A DNA stretch of 22,758 nt. Source: a virus. The stretch covers positions 1 through 22,758 of IMG/VR virus record IMGVR_UViG_3300035199_000056; one strand, written 5' to 3'. This document shows, in pieces, positions 5,717 to 13,759 of the stretch. A program made the translations under genes and the position numbers. The first letter of the stretch is position 1, and the number at the start of each line of letters is the position of its first letter. The notes under the pieces were generated by a model. That model did no database searches. It was not told the DNA's origin and saw nothing but the letters and a program-made list of their open reading frames with translations.

Positions 5717-7678
5717 TCACTCTGGCCCTGCGATCTCGAAGGTCAAGGTCAAGGCCGCGCCAGCGATGCCGCCCGCCGCCGCGTCTGGGTAAGGCGTGAA
5801 CGTGATCGTCGATATGCCCGTCGGCGGCTCACTGGCATCGAACGGGAACGGCGTCGTGCCAGTCGCGGCATTGTACAGCGTGACAGTCGTCGACGTGCCC
5901 GTGAAGTTGGTTGTGTAGTTGTAGGCGCTGCCTGAGTCTGGAGCGTGGTGGACGTTGTAGCTGCCCATGCCGCCGGTAAAACTCAGCGCCATATCTAGGA
6001 ACCAGATGTCGCTGCCTTGCGGCATGGCGTAAAGGAAGGCGTTGAGAACTTCGACCGTGACGCCGGTCCCGGCGTAACGTGACGGCAGCACCGAGTCGAT
6101 CAGCGCGAGCTTCACCGTCATCGTGGGCACGGTATACACGGCGGGGTCGTATTCCTTGAGCGCGAGTTGCACTAGCCCGTCACGACGAAGCCCTATCGCT
6201 TCCACCCACATCTTTTGATCCGTCCAGCTAGGCGTGTCATGGTTCACGTTCACCACGTCACCCACCCCCAGCTTGAGCGCCTCGCGTTGCGCGACCAGCG
6301 CGCAGCCCATATCCGCTCGCCGTTCGAGTAGCTGCTGGCTGGCGATCATTTCGGCCATGTAATAATTTTCGGTGAACGGCAACTCCAGGCGGGCCTCCAC
6401 GCCATAATCGTTGTCGAGCGCCAGGTACGAGTTTGTCACGCCTGCCTCGGGCCACATCGCAATCTGCGGCTGGTAGTTCAACTCCTTGTCGATGTAGGTC
6501 GCGACGAGCGTGTTGGGCGTTTCATTTACGCCAGTGCGGAGGAAGCTCCATTCACCGACGATGTTCGTGCGGTTCAACTCGAACGTCTCAGCAGATTGCG
6601 TCTGGCGGATGAGCAGATGATACTGACCGCCTTCCATGACCAGCCGCCCAGAACATGACGAGAGCAGGCGCTCCAGATTCGCGAGCGGCCCATCATCAGG
6701 CATCAGGAAGCCGTTGCAGGTGTACCTAGCCGGGAGCGTTACATCGTCCCCGCCAGTAATTGTGATCGTCACATCATCTTCATCGCAATAAGCGGCAGCG
6801 GTAGAGAAGCTCGCGGTATTGATCTGCGCGACAGGGATGCCCATCCCGTAGCGTTTCGAGGTCATAAAGTCATAGATGCAGTCGGCGGGGTTTTCGCTGT
6901 AACGGGCAGCGGCCACCAGATCCTGCACGTTCTTAATCTTATTGCCCTGCACCTCCATCGTGACGTTCGGCACGCCGTTCGTGTAGATTTCCTCGTTGAA
7001 ATACAGCCAGAGCACGATATAAGCCACGCCGACGCCTTCCGCGTCTGTACCCCACGCACCGCCAAAGGCGTCTCCTCCTTCGTCGTTGAGTGCGTAGTCC
7101 ACAACTTGATCGTCGTCGCCGTCGTGAATGAAGTATTCGAGCCAGAAGTCGGTGCCGAACGTGCCACTCGTCACGTTGCCGTTCCAGGGGCTCTCAACCT
7201 TATCGCTATCGAATGGCGTGGGGTTGTTGCTTGAGTTGTTGTCCCCGAATATCGGGCCGTCGAGCGCCTTATCCTCATTGAAATAAACGTTGGTGACCGC
7301 CTGGATACCGCTGCCCGCCTCTGGCGCTATCGCGATGGCACCGACGAGGACGAGCACGTTCGCGTCGTCGCCCAGTCGCGTGTCGACGATGCTCATGCCC
7401 ACCTTCGCCGTCCCGTAAATGATGGGAACCGTGACATCGGTGCCGGTGGGGTTGTACTGGATACCCGCCTGCTGGGCTGATATCCCATCATTAAGGTTGT
7501 CTAGCCTAGATTTGAGCCCGTGCGCTTTGATGGCGCTCGCCACGACTGTCGAAATCGCGAGGGCTGTCGTCCAGCCCATCTTAGCCCAACCGAGCGCACC
7601 CGCCGCTGCTCCACCAGTGTAAAAGACGGCGGCGGTTATCGCGGCGAACTTTACGAGACCCTTCGCGGTATCGCTCAT
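5717..7678 (-). CDS. Tail tip hub / host-specificity (J-like) protein, 653 aa
   Basis: The order after the Cys-peptidase-like gene, the ATGA overlap at 7675-7678 and the size fit the central tail hub (lambda gpJ role), which caps the tube and contacts the host. A hydrophobic Ala/Gly-rich N-terminus (about 8-52) resembles the small gpI-type hydrophobic region that precedes hubs in other phages. Next comes TVPIIYGTAKVGMSIVDTR (83-101), the characteristic P-[VI]-[VI]-YG entry to hub domain I. A KRYGMGIP motif (about 273-280) and a CSGRLVMEGGQYHLLIR segment (~341-357) follow, as in other J-like proteins. It is shorter than lambda gpJ and lacks long fibronectin repeats; receptor binding is probably delegated to the fibre gene. 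Confidence 0.78.
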   Translation of the reverse strand: MSDTAKGLVKFAAITAAVFYTGGAAAGALGWAKMGWTTALAISTVVASAIKAHGLKSRLDNLNDGISAQQAGIQYNPTGTDVTVPIIYGTAKVGMSIVDTRLGDDANVLVLVGAIAIAPEAGSGIQAVTNVYFNEDKALDGPIFGDNNSSNNPTPFDSDKVESPWNGNVTSGTFGTDFWLEYFIHDGDDDQVVDYALNDEGGDAFGGAWGTDAEGVGVAYIVLWLYFNEEIYTNGVPNVTMEVQGNKIKNVQDLVAAARYSENPADCIYDFMTSKRYGMGIPVAQINTASFSTAAAYCDEDDVTITITGGDDVTLPARYTCNGFLMPDDGPLANLERLLSSCSGRLVMEGGQYHLLIRQTQSAETFELNRTNIVGEWSFLRTGVNETPNTLVATYIDKELNYQPQIAMWPEAGVTNSYLALDNDYGVEARLELPFTENYYMAEMIASQQLLERRADMGCALVAQREALKLGVGDVVNVNHDTPSWTDQKMWVEAIGLRRDGLVQLALKEYDPAVYTVPTMTVKLALIDSVLPSRYAGTGVTVEVLNAFLYAMPQGSDIWFLDMALSFTGGMGSYNVHHAPDSGSAYNYTTNFTGTSTTVTLYNAATGTTPFPFDASEPPTGISTITFTPYPDAAAGGIAGAALTLTFEIAGPE

Positions 7679-8109
7679 GGCGCGAACCGATAGGCCACTG
7701 CCCGACGCCTTAGATCAGAGGTGCCAATCCAGTGAGGCCCCTGCACTGGATCACTGGTCAGTAGCACCTCGTCATCCAGCGCGAGCGCGAGACGCGGCAA
7801 CCTGTCCGATGTACCAGGCCTGACGACGACATCGCCCCCACGCAACTCGTCGAGCGGCTGGCGGGATGCGCCGCATCTCTCGAAGTATTTGCTCGCGCTC
7901 GCGCCCATCTCGATCATCCACGCACGGGCCTCCTCACGCGATGCGTAGGCGATCTCCATGAGCGGGCGACCGAACACGACCTCCAGACCCTCACGCAGCA
8001 ACGTCCCGCAATCCGTTTCACCCCACGCCCACTGCCGCCTCCGCTGGCGTTCCCCCCAGAGCAATAGCTCGCGCTGCCAGTGCGGCACGCGCTCATTCGT
8101 TGATGTCAC
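7675..8109 (-). CDS. Tail assembly Cys peptidase-like protein (NlpC/P60-type, DUF6950-like), 144 aa
   Basis: The start chosen is GTG 8109 (MTSTNERVPHWQ), overlapping the previous gene by 17 nt; the longer frame to 8238 lies wholly inside that gene. The core signature is WAWGETDCGTLLREGL with Cys34 in a W-x-x-GETDC context, the usual nucleophile position of the small peptidase/tail-assembly proteins found just before phage hub genes (lambda gpK position). LRGGDVVVRPG and GPHWIG follow. A catalytic His cannot be fixed by eye. It probably helps tail-tip assembly or local murein cleavage at infection. Confidence 0.72.
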   Translation of the reverse strand: MTSTNERVPHWQRELLLWGERQRRRQWAWGETDCGTLLREGLEVVFGRPLMEIAYASREEARAWMIEMGASASKYFERCGASRQPLDELRGGDVVVRPGTSDRLPRLALALDDEVLLTSDPVQGPHWIGTSDLRRRAVAYRFAP

Positions 8110-8764
8110 TGTCTGGCCCCGAATAAGATATGGGCGGGTTGGCAGTCGCGCCTTTGCGGCCCCAATAGACGGGCCTGCCCACCAGATCGGGCAGCGTGTG
8201 GAAGAAGAGGTCAGGATTGCTGCTATCGAATACGCCACCCCGCGCCTGAAGCTGCCGCAAGCTTGTGGTATTAGTTCTGAGCATCCGCCGGAAAAGATAG
8301 CGCGCCATCTCGCTCACTATCGTCGTCGACACGGACACCGTGCCGCGCGTCCCTTGATCGGACGGCGTGTGCAAAATCTCCCAACTCGCATTCATCAGGC
8401 CCGAAAATGCTTCAATCGGATCGACGACGACATCGCCCGTTCTCGTTAGGATCTGCCCCCAGTACAATTTGCAAATCCGACCTCGTAACTCATAATCGAG
8501 CACCTCGGTGATCATCGCCGTGTCGACACCGGACAGCGTGAGCCCGAGGCTCTGCCCCGATGGGTCCGTGGTTTCAGCCGGTGGATCGAACTCGATCAAG
8601 CCACCGATGCCTGTCCATGTCACCGAGTCCCAGGTCACATCGCTCGGTGCCGTCGTATAGCGCAGCGTGGTGTTCGACGCCGCGATCTCGATGAGCCAGA
8701 CATCCGCGTAGCCTTCTTTCGCGCTGATCGCGGTCTGCATCGCCGTGGTCAGGGTGCGGCCCAT
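8093..8764 (-). CDS. Distal tail / baseplate protein, DUF2163-like (lambda gpL position), 223 aa
   Basis: Opening GRTLTTAMQTAISA, then DVWLIEIAAS, TWDSVTWTGIGGLIEF and SLGLTLSGVDTAMI, a pattern typical of DUF2163-like tail proteins (gene transfer agent and siphovirus distal tail components between tape measure and hub). ATG 8764 abuts the preceding stop (TAGATG). Only one Cys (GRICKLYWG) is seen in the middle, so the Fe-S cluster of lambda gpL is not supported. Its C-terminal segment (IYWGRK-type GRPVYWGRKGATA) is odd and may be specific to this phage. Role in the tail-tip complex is inferred. Confidence 0.72.
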   Translation of the reverse strand: MGRTLTTAMQTAISAKEGYADVWLIEIAASNTTLRYTTAPSDVTWDSVTWTGIGGLIEFDPPAETTDPSGQSLGLTLSGVDTAMITEVLDYELRGRICKLYWGQILTRTGDVVVDPIEAFSGLMNASWEILHTPSDQGTRGTVSVSTTIVSEMARYLFRRMLRTNTTSLRQLQARGGVFDSSNPDLFFHTLPDLVGRPVYWGRKGATANPPISYSGPDSDINE

Positions 8765-9397
8765 CTAGGGTGCCTCGCGGAAGGTGACTTGCAGACCTCC
8801 GATGAACTCGTCCGGCCCAGCGACCGCATCACTGTAGTCGAGGATAACCGCAGTAAGCGTGGCGGATGAGAGGGTTAACGCCGCATTGTCGGCAGGAGAA
8901 CTACCGGCAAGGATGGGCGGCTCAACCGCCAAGTTCTGTGCGTCCGTAGATGTGCCCGATGTCGCGTCGGCTGTGACTCGAAATAGCACATCAAGGCCAG
9001 CGATGTTGAAGCAATCGCCCGCCTTCATCCGGTTAGCGGCTTCCGTCGTCCACCCGTCCGTGACGAGGGCTCTGCCAGCCTGATCCGCGCCGTTCATAAG
9101 AGGCGTCCCACCGCCTGTTCCGTTGCGCGACATCCCGCTACCGGGGAGGAGGTAGTGCGTCAGCGTGCAAGTCTCCCCAGTATTGTAGAGATTCTCGATA
9201 GTCGTCAATAGCTCCTGCACGTCTTCGCTTCCGGCGGGCAACGCTGCCCACGTCTCCTGCCACGTTCGGCCTTGTGCGGCCTCTGAGCGCGTCTGGATCG
9301 CACCGCTCTGGCCCATGCTGATTAGGCTCCCGAGCACTTTCGGGTAGGTCACCCGAGCGGGAGGCACGGTACGCGGGAAAGGATCGCCAGCAGCCAC
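8765..9397 (-). CDS. Distal tail-like protein, 210 aa
   Basis: GTG start at 9397, 3 nt after the tape-measure stop. It occupies the lambda gpM / Dit position: first gene after the tape measure. Features are RTWQETWAALPAGSEDVQ (about 44-61), a central HYLLPGSGMSRNGTGGGTP segment and alternating beta strands to the end LQVTFREA. This fits a tail-tube-like ring protein that joins tube to hub, but no family could be confirmed by eye. No membrane segment or low-complexity fibre repeats. Confidence 0.62.
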   Translation of the reverse strand: MAAGDPFPRTVPPARVTYPKVLGSLISMGQSGAIQTRSEAAQGRTWQETWAALPAGSEDVQELLTTIENLYNTGETCTLTHYLLPGSGMSRNGTGGGTPLMNGADQAGRALVTDGWTTEAANRMKAGDCFNIAGLDVLFRVTADATSGTSTDAQNLAVEPPILAGSSPADNAALTLSSATLTAVILDYSDAVAGPDEFIGGLQVTFREAP

Positions 9398-9400
9398 GCT

Positions 9401-11149
9401 CTACGCGCCCTGAAGTTGGCGACGGTAGCCGGTCGAATCTTTCGCCGCCTGCGCGACGACATCCGCTATCGTGCCGCCTTGCTCGCGCAGGAACTGGGAG
9501 GCGGAACGCCCGTCGATGGCGGAGACGGTGAAGTTAATCGTCTGGTTCACGACCGTCTTCCTAGATGCCTGCGCTGATCCGATCACGCCTGTGATGGTAC
9601 TCACCTTGCCCACCACTTTGCCGTAGTCTGCGCCCGTGCCGATATCCGCCCCGGCTTTGACTTTGGACGGCGCGCCGAATCCGGTCAACCGCTCGGCCCA
9701 CTCCCCGAACTCGCCGCCCTTGATCTGCATGATCGCCTTGAATAGCAGAAACTTGATCGCCATCTCGATCAGCTTCTTGCTCATCCACGCGAAGAAGCCA
9801 GCGAATGCGTCTTTGCCGCCTTGCACTGCATCCGCCATGCGCCCGACGAAGTCGTTAGCGAATCTCTCCGTCAGGCTCTTGAGCCGCGACTCAAGGGTCT
9901 CAACCACGTCGACAAGATCCGTGAGCGCGTCCCCTCCCTCGTCGGCTGTCTCCCTGATGACTGGGGTCAAGTTCTTGAACGCATCCGAAGCATCGCCCGC
10001 CGCTGTCGTTACGCCCATGAAGGCCGTCATAAACACTGCGGCGAAGTCCAGTTCCGCTTCAGTGACGTTCAGGATGGCTTCGCCCATTTTGTCCCAGTGC
10101 GTATTCATGCGGTCTAGCGCGTCCCTCATGCCGTCCAAGTCCATAACCGCAAACGCCGTGAGTATGTTTAGCAACTCGCCAATCGTCAGGCCCAGATTTA
10201 ACGCCAACTTGAAGGGGGCTATCAGCGCCTTAGCGAACAGCGCCATCGCGGAGAACCCCACCGAGGCCCATGCCGAGATGGCCCCCGCGTTCTCGATGAT
10301 CTCGTTCTTCAGAGTGACGAACTTGCCCTCGTTGTCCTCCAGTTTCGTGAGCAACTCGGTAAACGCTGGCAGCACAGCATTCACGAGCGCATCACGGATC
10401 TCAAGGAACCGAGCCCAGAGCCTCTTGGCTACGTTCGCGGCGGACCCCTGCGTCCGATTCAAGTCTCCAATAGCGACTCCCGCCTTCTCGGTAATGATCT
10501 GAAGCGTGGCGGTCGCCTTCTCCTGCTGGGTCAGCGTCTTAGCTACGGTCTTGCCGGTGTTCGCGAACGCGCGGGCCTGGACATCAGCCTCCTGCACCAC
10601 GATTCCGAGGGCTTTGAGTTGTTCACGTTCTCCCGTTAATGCTGACGAAATAGCGTGGAGCGTGTCTGCGGTGGGGATATTATTAAACGAGGACAAGTCC
10701 CCGGCCAACTTGGTGATCGCTATCGCCGCCTGACCAGATGCTTTCTGCGTGAAGCCCAGCCCCTGAGCAATCGCGCCCGTGGTCGCGACCAGCGCCTTCG
10801 CCTCGGTGGTCGTCAGCCCCGCTTTGTTGGCGAAGTTGTCGAGGAACGCCGACACCTCTGCCGATGCCTCGGACCCGAAGACGGTGCGGAACTTCGAGCC
10901 CGTCTCGGCTATGCTCGCTCCAAGAGAAAAGACCTTCTTGGCACCCCACGCAATTCCAGCTATGACCGCCGCCGCCGCCGCCGCCTGCATGGCGAACGCC
11001 TTCAAGTCGGCTCCGACCTTGCTCAAGGAGGCTCCGACCTTACCCGCTCCAGCGCGGAAGCCTTTGATCTTGTCCGCCGCCTTGTCCATCTGTCGAGCGA
11101 ACGCTGATGTCGAAGCCGTCAACTTGACGTTCATCTCGCTGATGATCAT
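9401..11149 (-). CDS. Tape measure protein, 582 aa
   Basis: The position after the gpG/gpGT chaperone and the composition are diagnostic. There is an Ala/Lys-rich N-terminus with MDKAADKIKGFRAGAGKVG and a hydrophobic segment AAAAAVIAGIAWGAKKVF (about 57-74). A PhageMin_Tail-like region follows (FSLGASIAETGSKFRTVFG ... SAFLDNFANKAGLTTTEAKALV and SALTGEREQLKALGI). Then comes a second long hydrophobic region (about 287-340) and a helical C-terminus. It sets tail length and helps deliver DNA. At roughly 0.15 nm per residue its length suggests a tail just under 90 nm, an estimate from the general rule. It starts with ATGA overlap on the chaperone's shifted frame. Confidence 0.92.
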   Translation of the reverse strand: MIISEMNVKLTASTSAFARQMDKAADKIKGFRAGAGKVGASLSKVGADLKAFAMQAAAAAAVIAGIAWGAKKVFSLGASIAETGSKFRTVFGSEASAEVSAFLDNFANKAGLTTTEAKALVATTGAIAQGLGFTQKASGQAAIAITKLAGDLSSFNNIPTADTLHAISSALTGEREQLKALGIVVQEADVQARAFANTGKTVAKTLTQQEKATATLQIITEKAGVAIGDLNRTQGSAANVAKRLWARFLEIRDALVNAVLPAFTELLTKLEDNEGKFVTLKNEIIENAGAISAWASVGFSAMALFAKALIAPFKLALNLGLTIGELLNILTAFAVMDLDGMRDALDRMNTHWDKMGEAILNVTEAELDFAAVFMTAFMGVTTAAGDASDAFKNLTPVIRETADEGGDALTDLVDVVETLESRLKSLTERFANDFVGRMADAVQGGKDAFAGFFAWMSKKLIEMAIKFLLFKAIMQIKGGEFGEWAERLTGFGAPSKVKAGADIGTGADYGKVVGKVSTITGVIGSAQASRKTVVNQTINFTVSAIDGRSASQFLREQGGTIADVVAQAAKDSTGYRRQLQGA

Positions 11150-11681
11150 CGGCGCTGCATCTTCTGGTCGACCCTGGCGATCATCTCAGCTTTCTCTAGC
11201 TCCTCTGCCTGGATGCGGCCTCGCGCGATCCACTCCGCGAACTCCGCACTCGTCATCCTGTCTTGCAACTCCGCTACTGGGCAACCCATCAACTCTGCGA
11301 GATCGAACCAGACGCGCCTTGAGGGGTTGCTTCTAAGTTTTTTTCAAGTGCGTCCACGTCGCTTTCCGTGATACCGCTCAGACGGCAGCAGACCTCGAAC
11401 AAGCGGTTCAGTGCAGTCGCAGACTTGTCGCCTAGCTCGGTCGCTTCCTTGGCCGTGAACAGCCGCTCGCCAGCTTCGTCAATCGCGCTGCTCGCGACGA
11501 GCCGCGCCCTCATGTTCCGCATCGACACGTTGCGTTTACTGTCCAGCGAACCCTCCTCGAAGGCGTCACGCTCGCGTCCACGCAACTCGCGGAGAAGAAC
11601 CACGCCGCCCCATTCGGGGGTGTCGACCGATTCGCGTTTCAGATCATCGGCCTGGAGTATCTGTTCCTTTGAAAGAACCAT
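11146..11681 (-). CDS. Tail assembly chaperone, long form (gpGT-like) by -1 frameshift, 178 aa
   Basis: Reading gpG to A-AAA-AAC (11343-11337) and slipping -1 opens a frame of 63 further codons that ends at TGA 11146-11148, overlapping the tape-measure ATG as ATGA. The added part contains VWFDLAELMGCPVAELQDR and MTSAEFAEWIARG, a DUF4035-like pattern typical of gpT extensions, followed by a charged helix. A coherent protein with such a motif, ending exactly on the next start, would be unlikely by chance. There is no separate start for this segment. Family knowledge: a -1 shift at this locus is conserved among siphoviruses. Confidence 0.82.
11289..11681 (-). CDS. Tail assembly chaperone, short form (gpG-like), 130 aa
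   Basis: A hydrophilic, helix-rich protein between the tail-tube genes and the tape measure, the invariable place for the tape-measure chaperone. Start ATG 11681; motifs WGGVVLLRELRGRERDAFE (about 24-42) and MRARLVASSAIDEAG (57-71) resemble other phage TAC proteins. The zero-frame ends shortly after the slip site at GASGSISQS. Most ribosomes would make this form; a minority would make the extended product described separately. Expected to bind the tape measure with the long form and recruit tail-tube subunits. Confidence 0.85.
   Translation of the reverse strand: MVLSKEQILQADDLKRESVDTPEWGGVVLLRELRGRERDAFEEGSLDSKRNVSMRNMRARLVASSAIDEAGERLFTAKEATELGDKSATALNRLFEVCCRLSGITESDVDALEKNLEATPQGASGSISQS
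11337..11343 (-). promoter_or_regulatory. Programmed -1 frameshift site (A AAA AAC)
   Basis: On the minus strand the zero-frame is GAA-AAA-AAC, giving the canonical heptamer X-XXY-YYZ; both tRNAs can re-pair on AAA after slipping. The zero-frame stop is 46-48 nt downstream. No strong stimulatory stem was found by eye just after the site. Confidence 0.8.
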
Positions 11682-11723
11682 GAGACTGCTGCCTGTGTGA
11701 AGAGAGGGACTTGGACGTGCATA

Positions 11724-12140
11724 CTACGAGGTGGCTCTGGTCAGCGCCGAGGCGCTTTGGAACGTCGCACTCGCCATCGCCTGATCGCCCACCGAACCGC
11801 CGATGGGGTTGTAACTTTCGAGCACGCCAGATCCAGTATAGGATGGATTGGTCGATGACACCGAACCGCTCGTCGGCTTCACGATGATCGTAGGCGGGGT
11901 GACGCCGACGCCGAGCAGAGGCTCCAGGGTAGCGTCGACCTTCGACGAGGCGTAGTCCTGAAGGAACTCCACCGAGATCGACCATGTAGCCAGACCTGGG
12001 GCGTTGCTGACGAAGGCATCGCCCATCGCCGTGTCGTCAGCCATGTTCTGCCCAGCGTCAACAGTCACGGATCGGACGTGATCACTCAAATCAACCCCAC
12101 CGATAGACACACTAGCGTCGTACAGTACAAAGGTAGCCAT
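11724..12140 (-). CDS. Tail tube protein paralogue 2, 138 aa
   Basis: It opens MATFVLYDASVSIGGVDLSD and carries DDTAMGDAFVSNAPGL (about 35-50), matched in the upstream gene by DDTVYGDTFVSNAAGL. LESYNPIGGSVGDQA near 108-122 likewise matches its STYNPISTGTVGS. This pattern (N-terminal strand, VDLSDHV, internal DDT..G) is typical of small phage tail-tube proteins. Located directly before the chaperone, the normal site of the major tail protein. It is separated from the paralogue by 9 nt with a GGAG ribosome site (TTAGGAGACC). Which of the two builds the tube and which is a minor or capping variant cannot be told from sequence. Confidence 0.8.
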   Translation of the reverse strand: MATFVLYDASVSIGGVDLSDHVRSVTVDAGQNMADDTAMGDAFVSNAPGLATWSISVEFLQDYASSKVDATLEPLLGVGVTPPTIIVKPTSGSVSSTNPSYTGSGVLESYNPIGGSVGDQAMASATFQSASALTRATS

Positions 12141-12149
12141 CTTGGTCTC

Positions 12150-12872
12150 CTAAATTATCCCGAGTGAGCAAATAAAGTCGAAAGAAGGGTCACCGCCGCC
12201 AACGGTCCACTTGACGCGCCAGTAGGCGTCTGTGATCGCGCCCGCCGCACTTTTCATCTCTGCGCCTAGCGCCGTGAACTGCGTGTGGGTGATCCGAGTG
12301 CTCTCGCCTGACCAGTTGGATGGCGCGCTCTCGACGATCACGTCCAGCGTACCATTCGCGGAGGTCACGTGGATGGCGCTGTACACGGACTGCGTGGCAC
12401 TCACGGCACCGATAGAGGCGTTGGTCGCCGTTTCCGAAGAAGTCGTATATGCCTGCGGGATCACAAGGATTTCGCCCGACACACTCTTCTCACCGCGCCC
12501 CTCGGCGCTGAGGGAGAAGCCCATCATACTGCCGACCGTGCCCGTGCTGATCGGGTTGTAGGTCGAGGTAGTGACCTTGGAAAACAGGGAGGGAGAGCCT
12601 GCCGCCTGATCCACTGGTGTCACGCTCAGAACAGTGTCAGCGACGTTGACTGCCAACCCCGACTGAAGCACCGAATCAGTCGCGCTCTCCCAGAAGCCCT
12701 CTGCTTCAAGTTGAACAGACGACAGGCCAGCAGCGTTGGAGACGAACGTGTCACCGTAAACGGTATCGTCTTGCGGGCTGTTCCCGAGATTTAACGCGAT
12801 GGCATTGAAGCTGGAGGCTAGGCTGTAGCCTCCCCAGTAAAGCCCCACGTTTGTCTGTACGAAGGTCGCCAT
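12150..12872 (-). CDS. Tail tube protein paralogue 1, 240 aa
   Basis: Same N-terminus (MATF) and matching landmarks to the 138-aa gene downstream, but 100 residues longer. The core is about 1-130 with DDTVYGDTFVSNAAGL (36-51) and STYNPISTGTVGS (102-114). The extra C-terminal part (about 150-240) includes SVYSAIHVTSANGTLDVIVE, GESTRITHTQFTALGAEM and AYWRVKWTVGGGDPSFDF. That last region looks like a surface beta-domain of the kind added to tube or minor tail proteins. Gene order places it between the DUF3168 completion gene and the shorter paralogue. Duplication and extension within this phage lineage is the simplest explanation. Confidence 0.75.
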   Translation of the reverse strand: MATFVQTNVGLYWGGYSLASSFNAIALNLGNSPQDDTVYGDTFVSNAAGLSSVQLEAEGFWESATDSVLQSGLAVNVADTVLSVTPVDQAAGSPSLFSKVTTSTYNPISTGTVGSMMGFSLSAEGRGEKSVSGEILVIPQAYTTSSETATNASIGAVSATQSVYSAIHVTSANGTLDVIVESAPSNWSGESTRITHTQFTALGAEMKSAAGAITDAYWRVKWTVGGGDPSFDFICSLGII

Positions 12873-12875
12873 CTG

Positions 12876-13271
12876 CTACTCCCGATATGCGATAGAGAAA
12901 TCCTTCTCGCTGGCGAACAGATCAGCGCCGAAATCGAACTCGTCGAACCCGTTCTCCGGCCAGCATCCGTCGACCACTGGAGTCGTCGTCGAGTCCGAAT
13001 AATAGCCGATACTCGCCTTCACGGTCGCCGCCAGAGTCCTGGCGTTCTCAGGCGTGTCTGCTTGGCAACTGAACCTGAATCTCGCGATCACGTTGCCGGG
13101 ATCTGAGACCATCGCGGCGGGGCTGAACTCGCCCACGCGATCAAAAACAATCAGCGGCAAGCTCGCGTCCGCAGGCCGACGAATCGGGTAGACTCGCGTC
13201 GATACGAGATCGGTCACCGCCGAGGTGGCCTGGAGCCTGGAATAGATCACGTCCTCGATCTGGTTCGCCAT
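12876..13271 (-). CDS. Tail completion protein, DUF3168 (gp17-like), 131 aa
   Basis: MANQIEDVIYSRLQATSAVTDLV, then RVYPIRRPADASLPLIVFDRVG and ADTPENARTLAATVKASIG, is the DUF3168 pattern: a helix, a YP motif leading to a P-x-I-V-F strand, and a central helical segment. Length near 130 aa is normal. These proteins form the tail terminator ring where the tube meets the head. ATG 13271 overlaps the gp10-like stop by one base (TAATG) and it precedes the tail-tube genes, as expected. Confidence 0.88.
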   Translation of the reverse strand: MANQIEDVIYSRLQATSAVTDLVSTRVYPIRRPADASLPLIVFDRVGEFSPAAMVSDPGNVIARFRFSCQADTPENARTLAATVKASIGYYSDSTTTPVVDGCWPENGFDEFDFGADLFASEKDFSIAYRE

Positions 13272-13759
13272 TACAAACCCTTCTTGGCTGCTCGCCGGAT
13301 TAGCCGACTGAGTTGCACCTTGACCTCCCTGGCGACCGCTTCACGCTTGGACAAGTATGCGGGGATCAGGAACGGACGTTCAGGCCCCCTGCCTGTGCTG
13401 GCTGGCTTCTTGAGCGGTTTCTTGCGCCACTTCTTGCGGAAGCGCGACTTGGTGCCCTTCTCAACCATGATGCCGTAGAACGCATCAGTACGTGACGCCC
13501 GCCCTTTGCGCCACGAGACTCCGACCTTCGCCAGCTTGCTGGTCGACTTCAACTTCACGGTCGTGATGCTACGGCGCAGTGTGCCCCCTTTGCCGCCCTT
13601 CCTCACTGGGGCGCGTGCCTTGGCTTCGCGCTCCACGATCTCCGCGCCCTGCGTCACTGCGTGGAGGAGTGCCTGAGTGCGGAATCCCTTGGACATCGCC
13701 TTGAGCTTCCGAATCAACTCCACGTCGCCTTCGACATCGACTCGATAGTTCTTCGCCAT
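13271..13759 (-). CDS. HK97 gp10-like head-tail joining protein, 162 aa
   Basis: The start is ATG 13759 (MAKNYRVDVEGDVELIRKLK), which overlaps the adaptor stop (TGATG). The longer frame up to 13960 is in the adaptor gene and is not used. Helical N-terminus, AEIVEREAKARAPVRKGG (about 43-60) with TLRRSITTV following, and the typical FYGIMVEKGTKSRF and RPFLIPAY stretches make this the HK97 gp10 family. Very basic, with a Lys/Arg-rich insert (about 109-119, KKWRKKPLKKP) that is richer than usual. Predicted to sit at the neck during tail attachment. Confidence 0.88.
   Translation of the reverse strand: MAKNYRVDVEGDVELIRKLKAMSKGFRTQALLHAVTQGAEIVEREAKARAPVRKGGKGGTLRRSITTVKLKSTSKLAKVGVSWRKGRASRTDAFYGIMVEKGTKSRFRKKWRKKPLKKPASTGRGPERPFLIPAYLSKREAVAREVKVQLSRLIRRAAKKGL

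Noticed and set aside
8110-8238. Longer start for the Cys peptidase-like protein at 8238
   Set aside because: It would lie inside the DUF2163-like gene; GTG 8109 keeps a modest overlap and begins where the family similarity begins.
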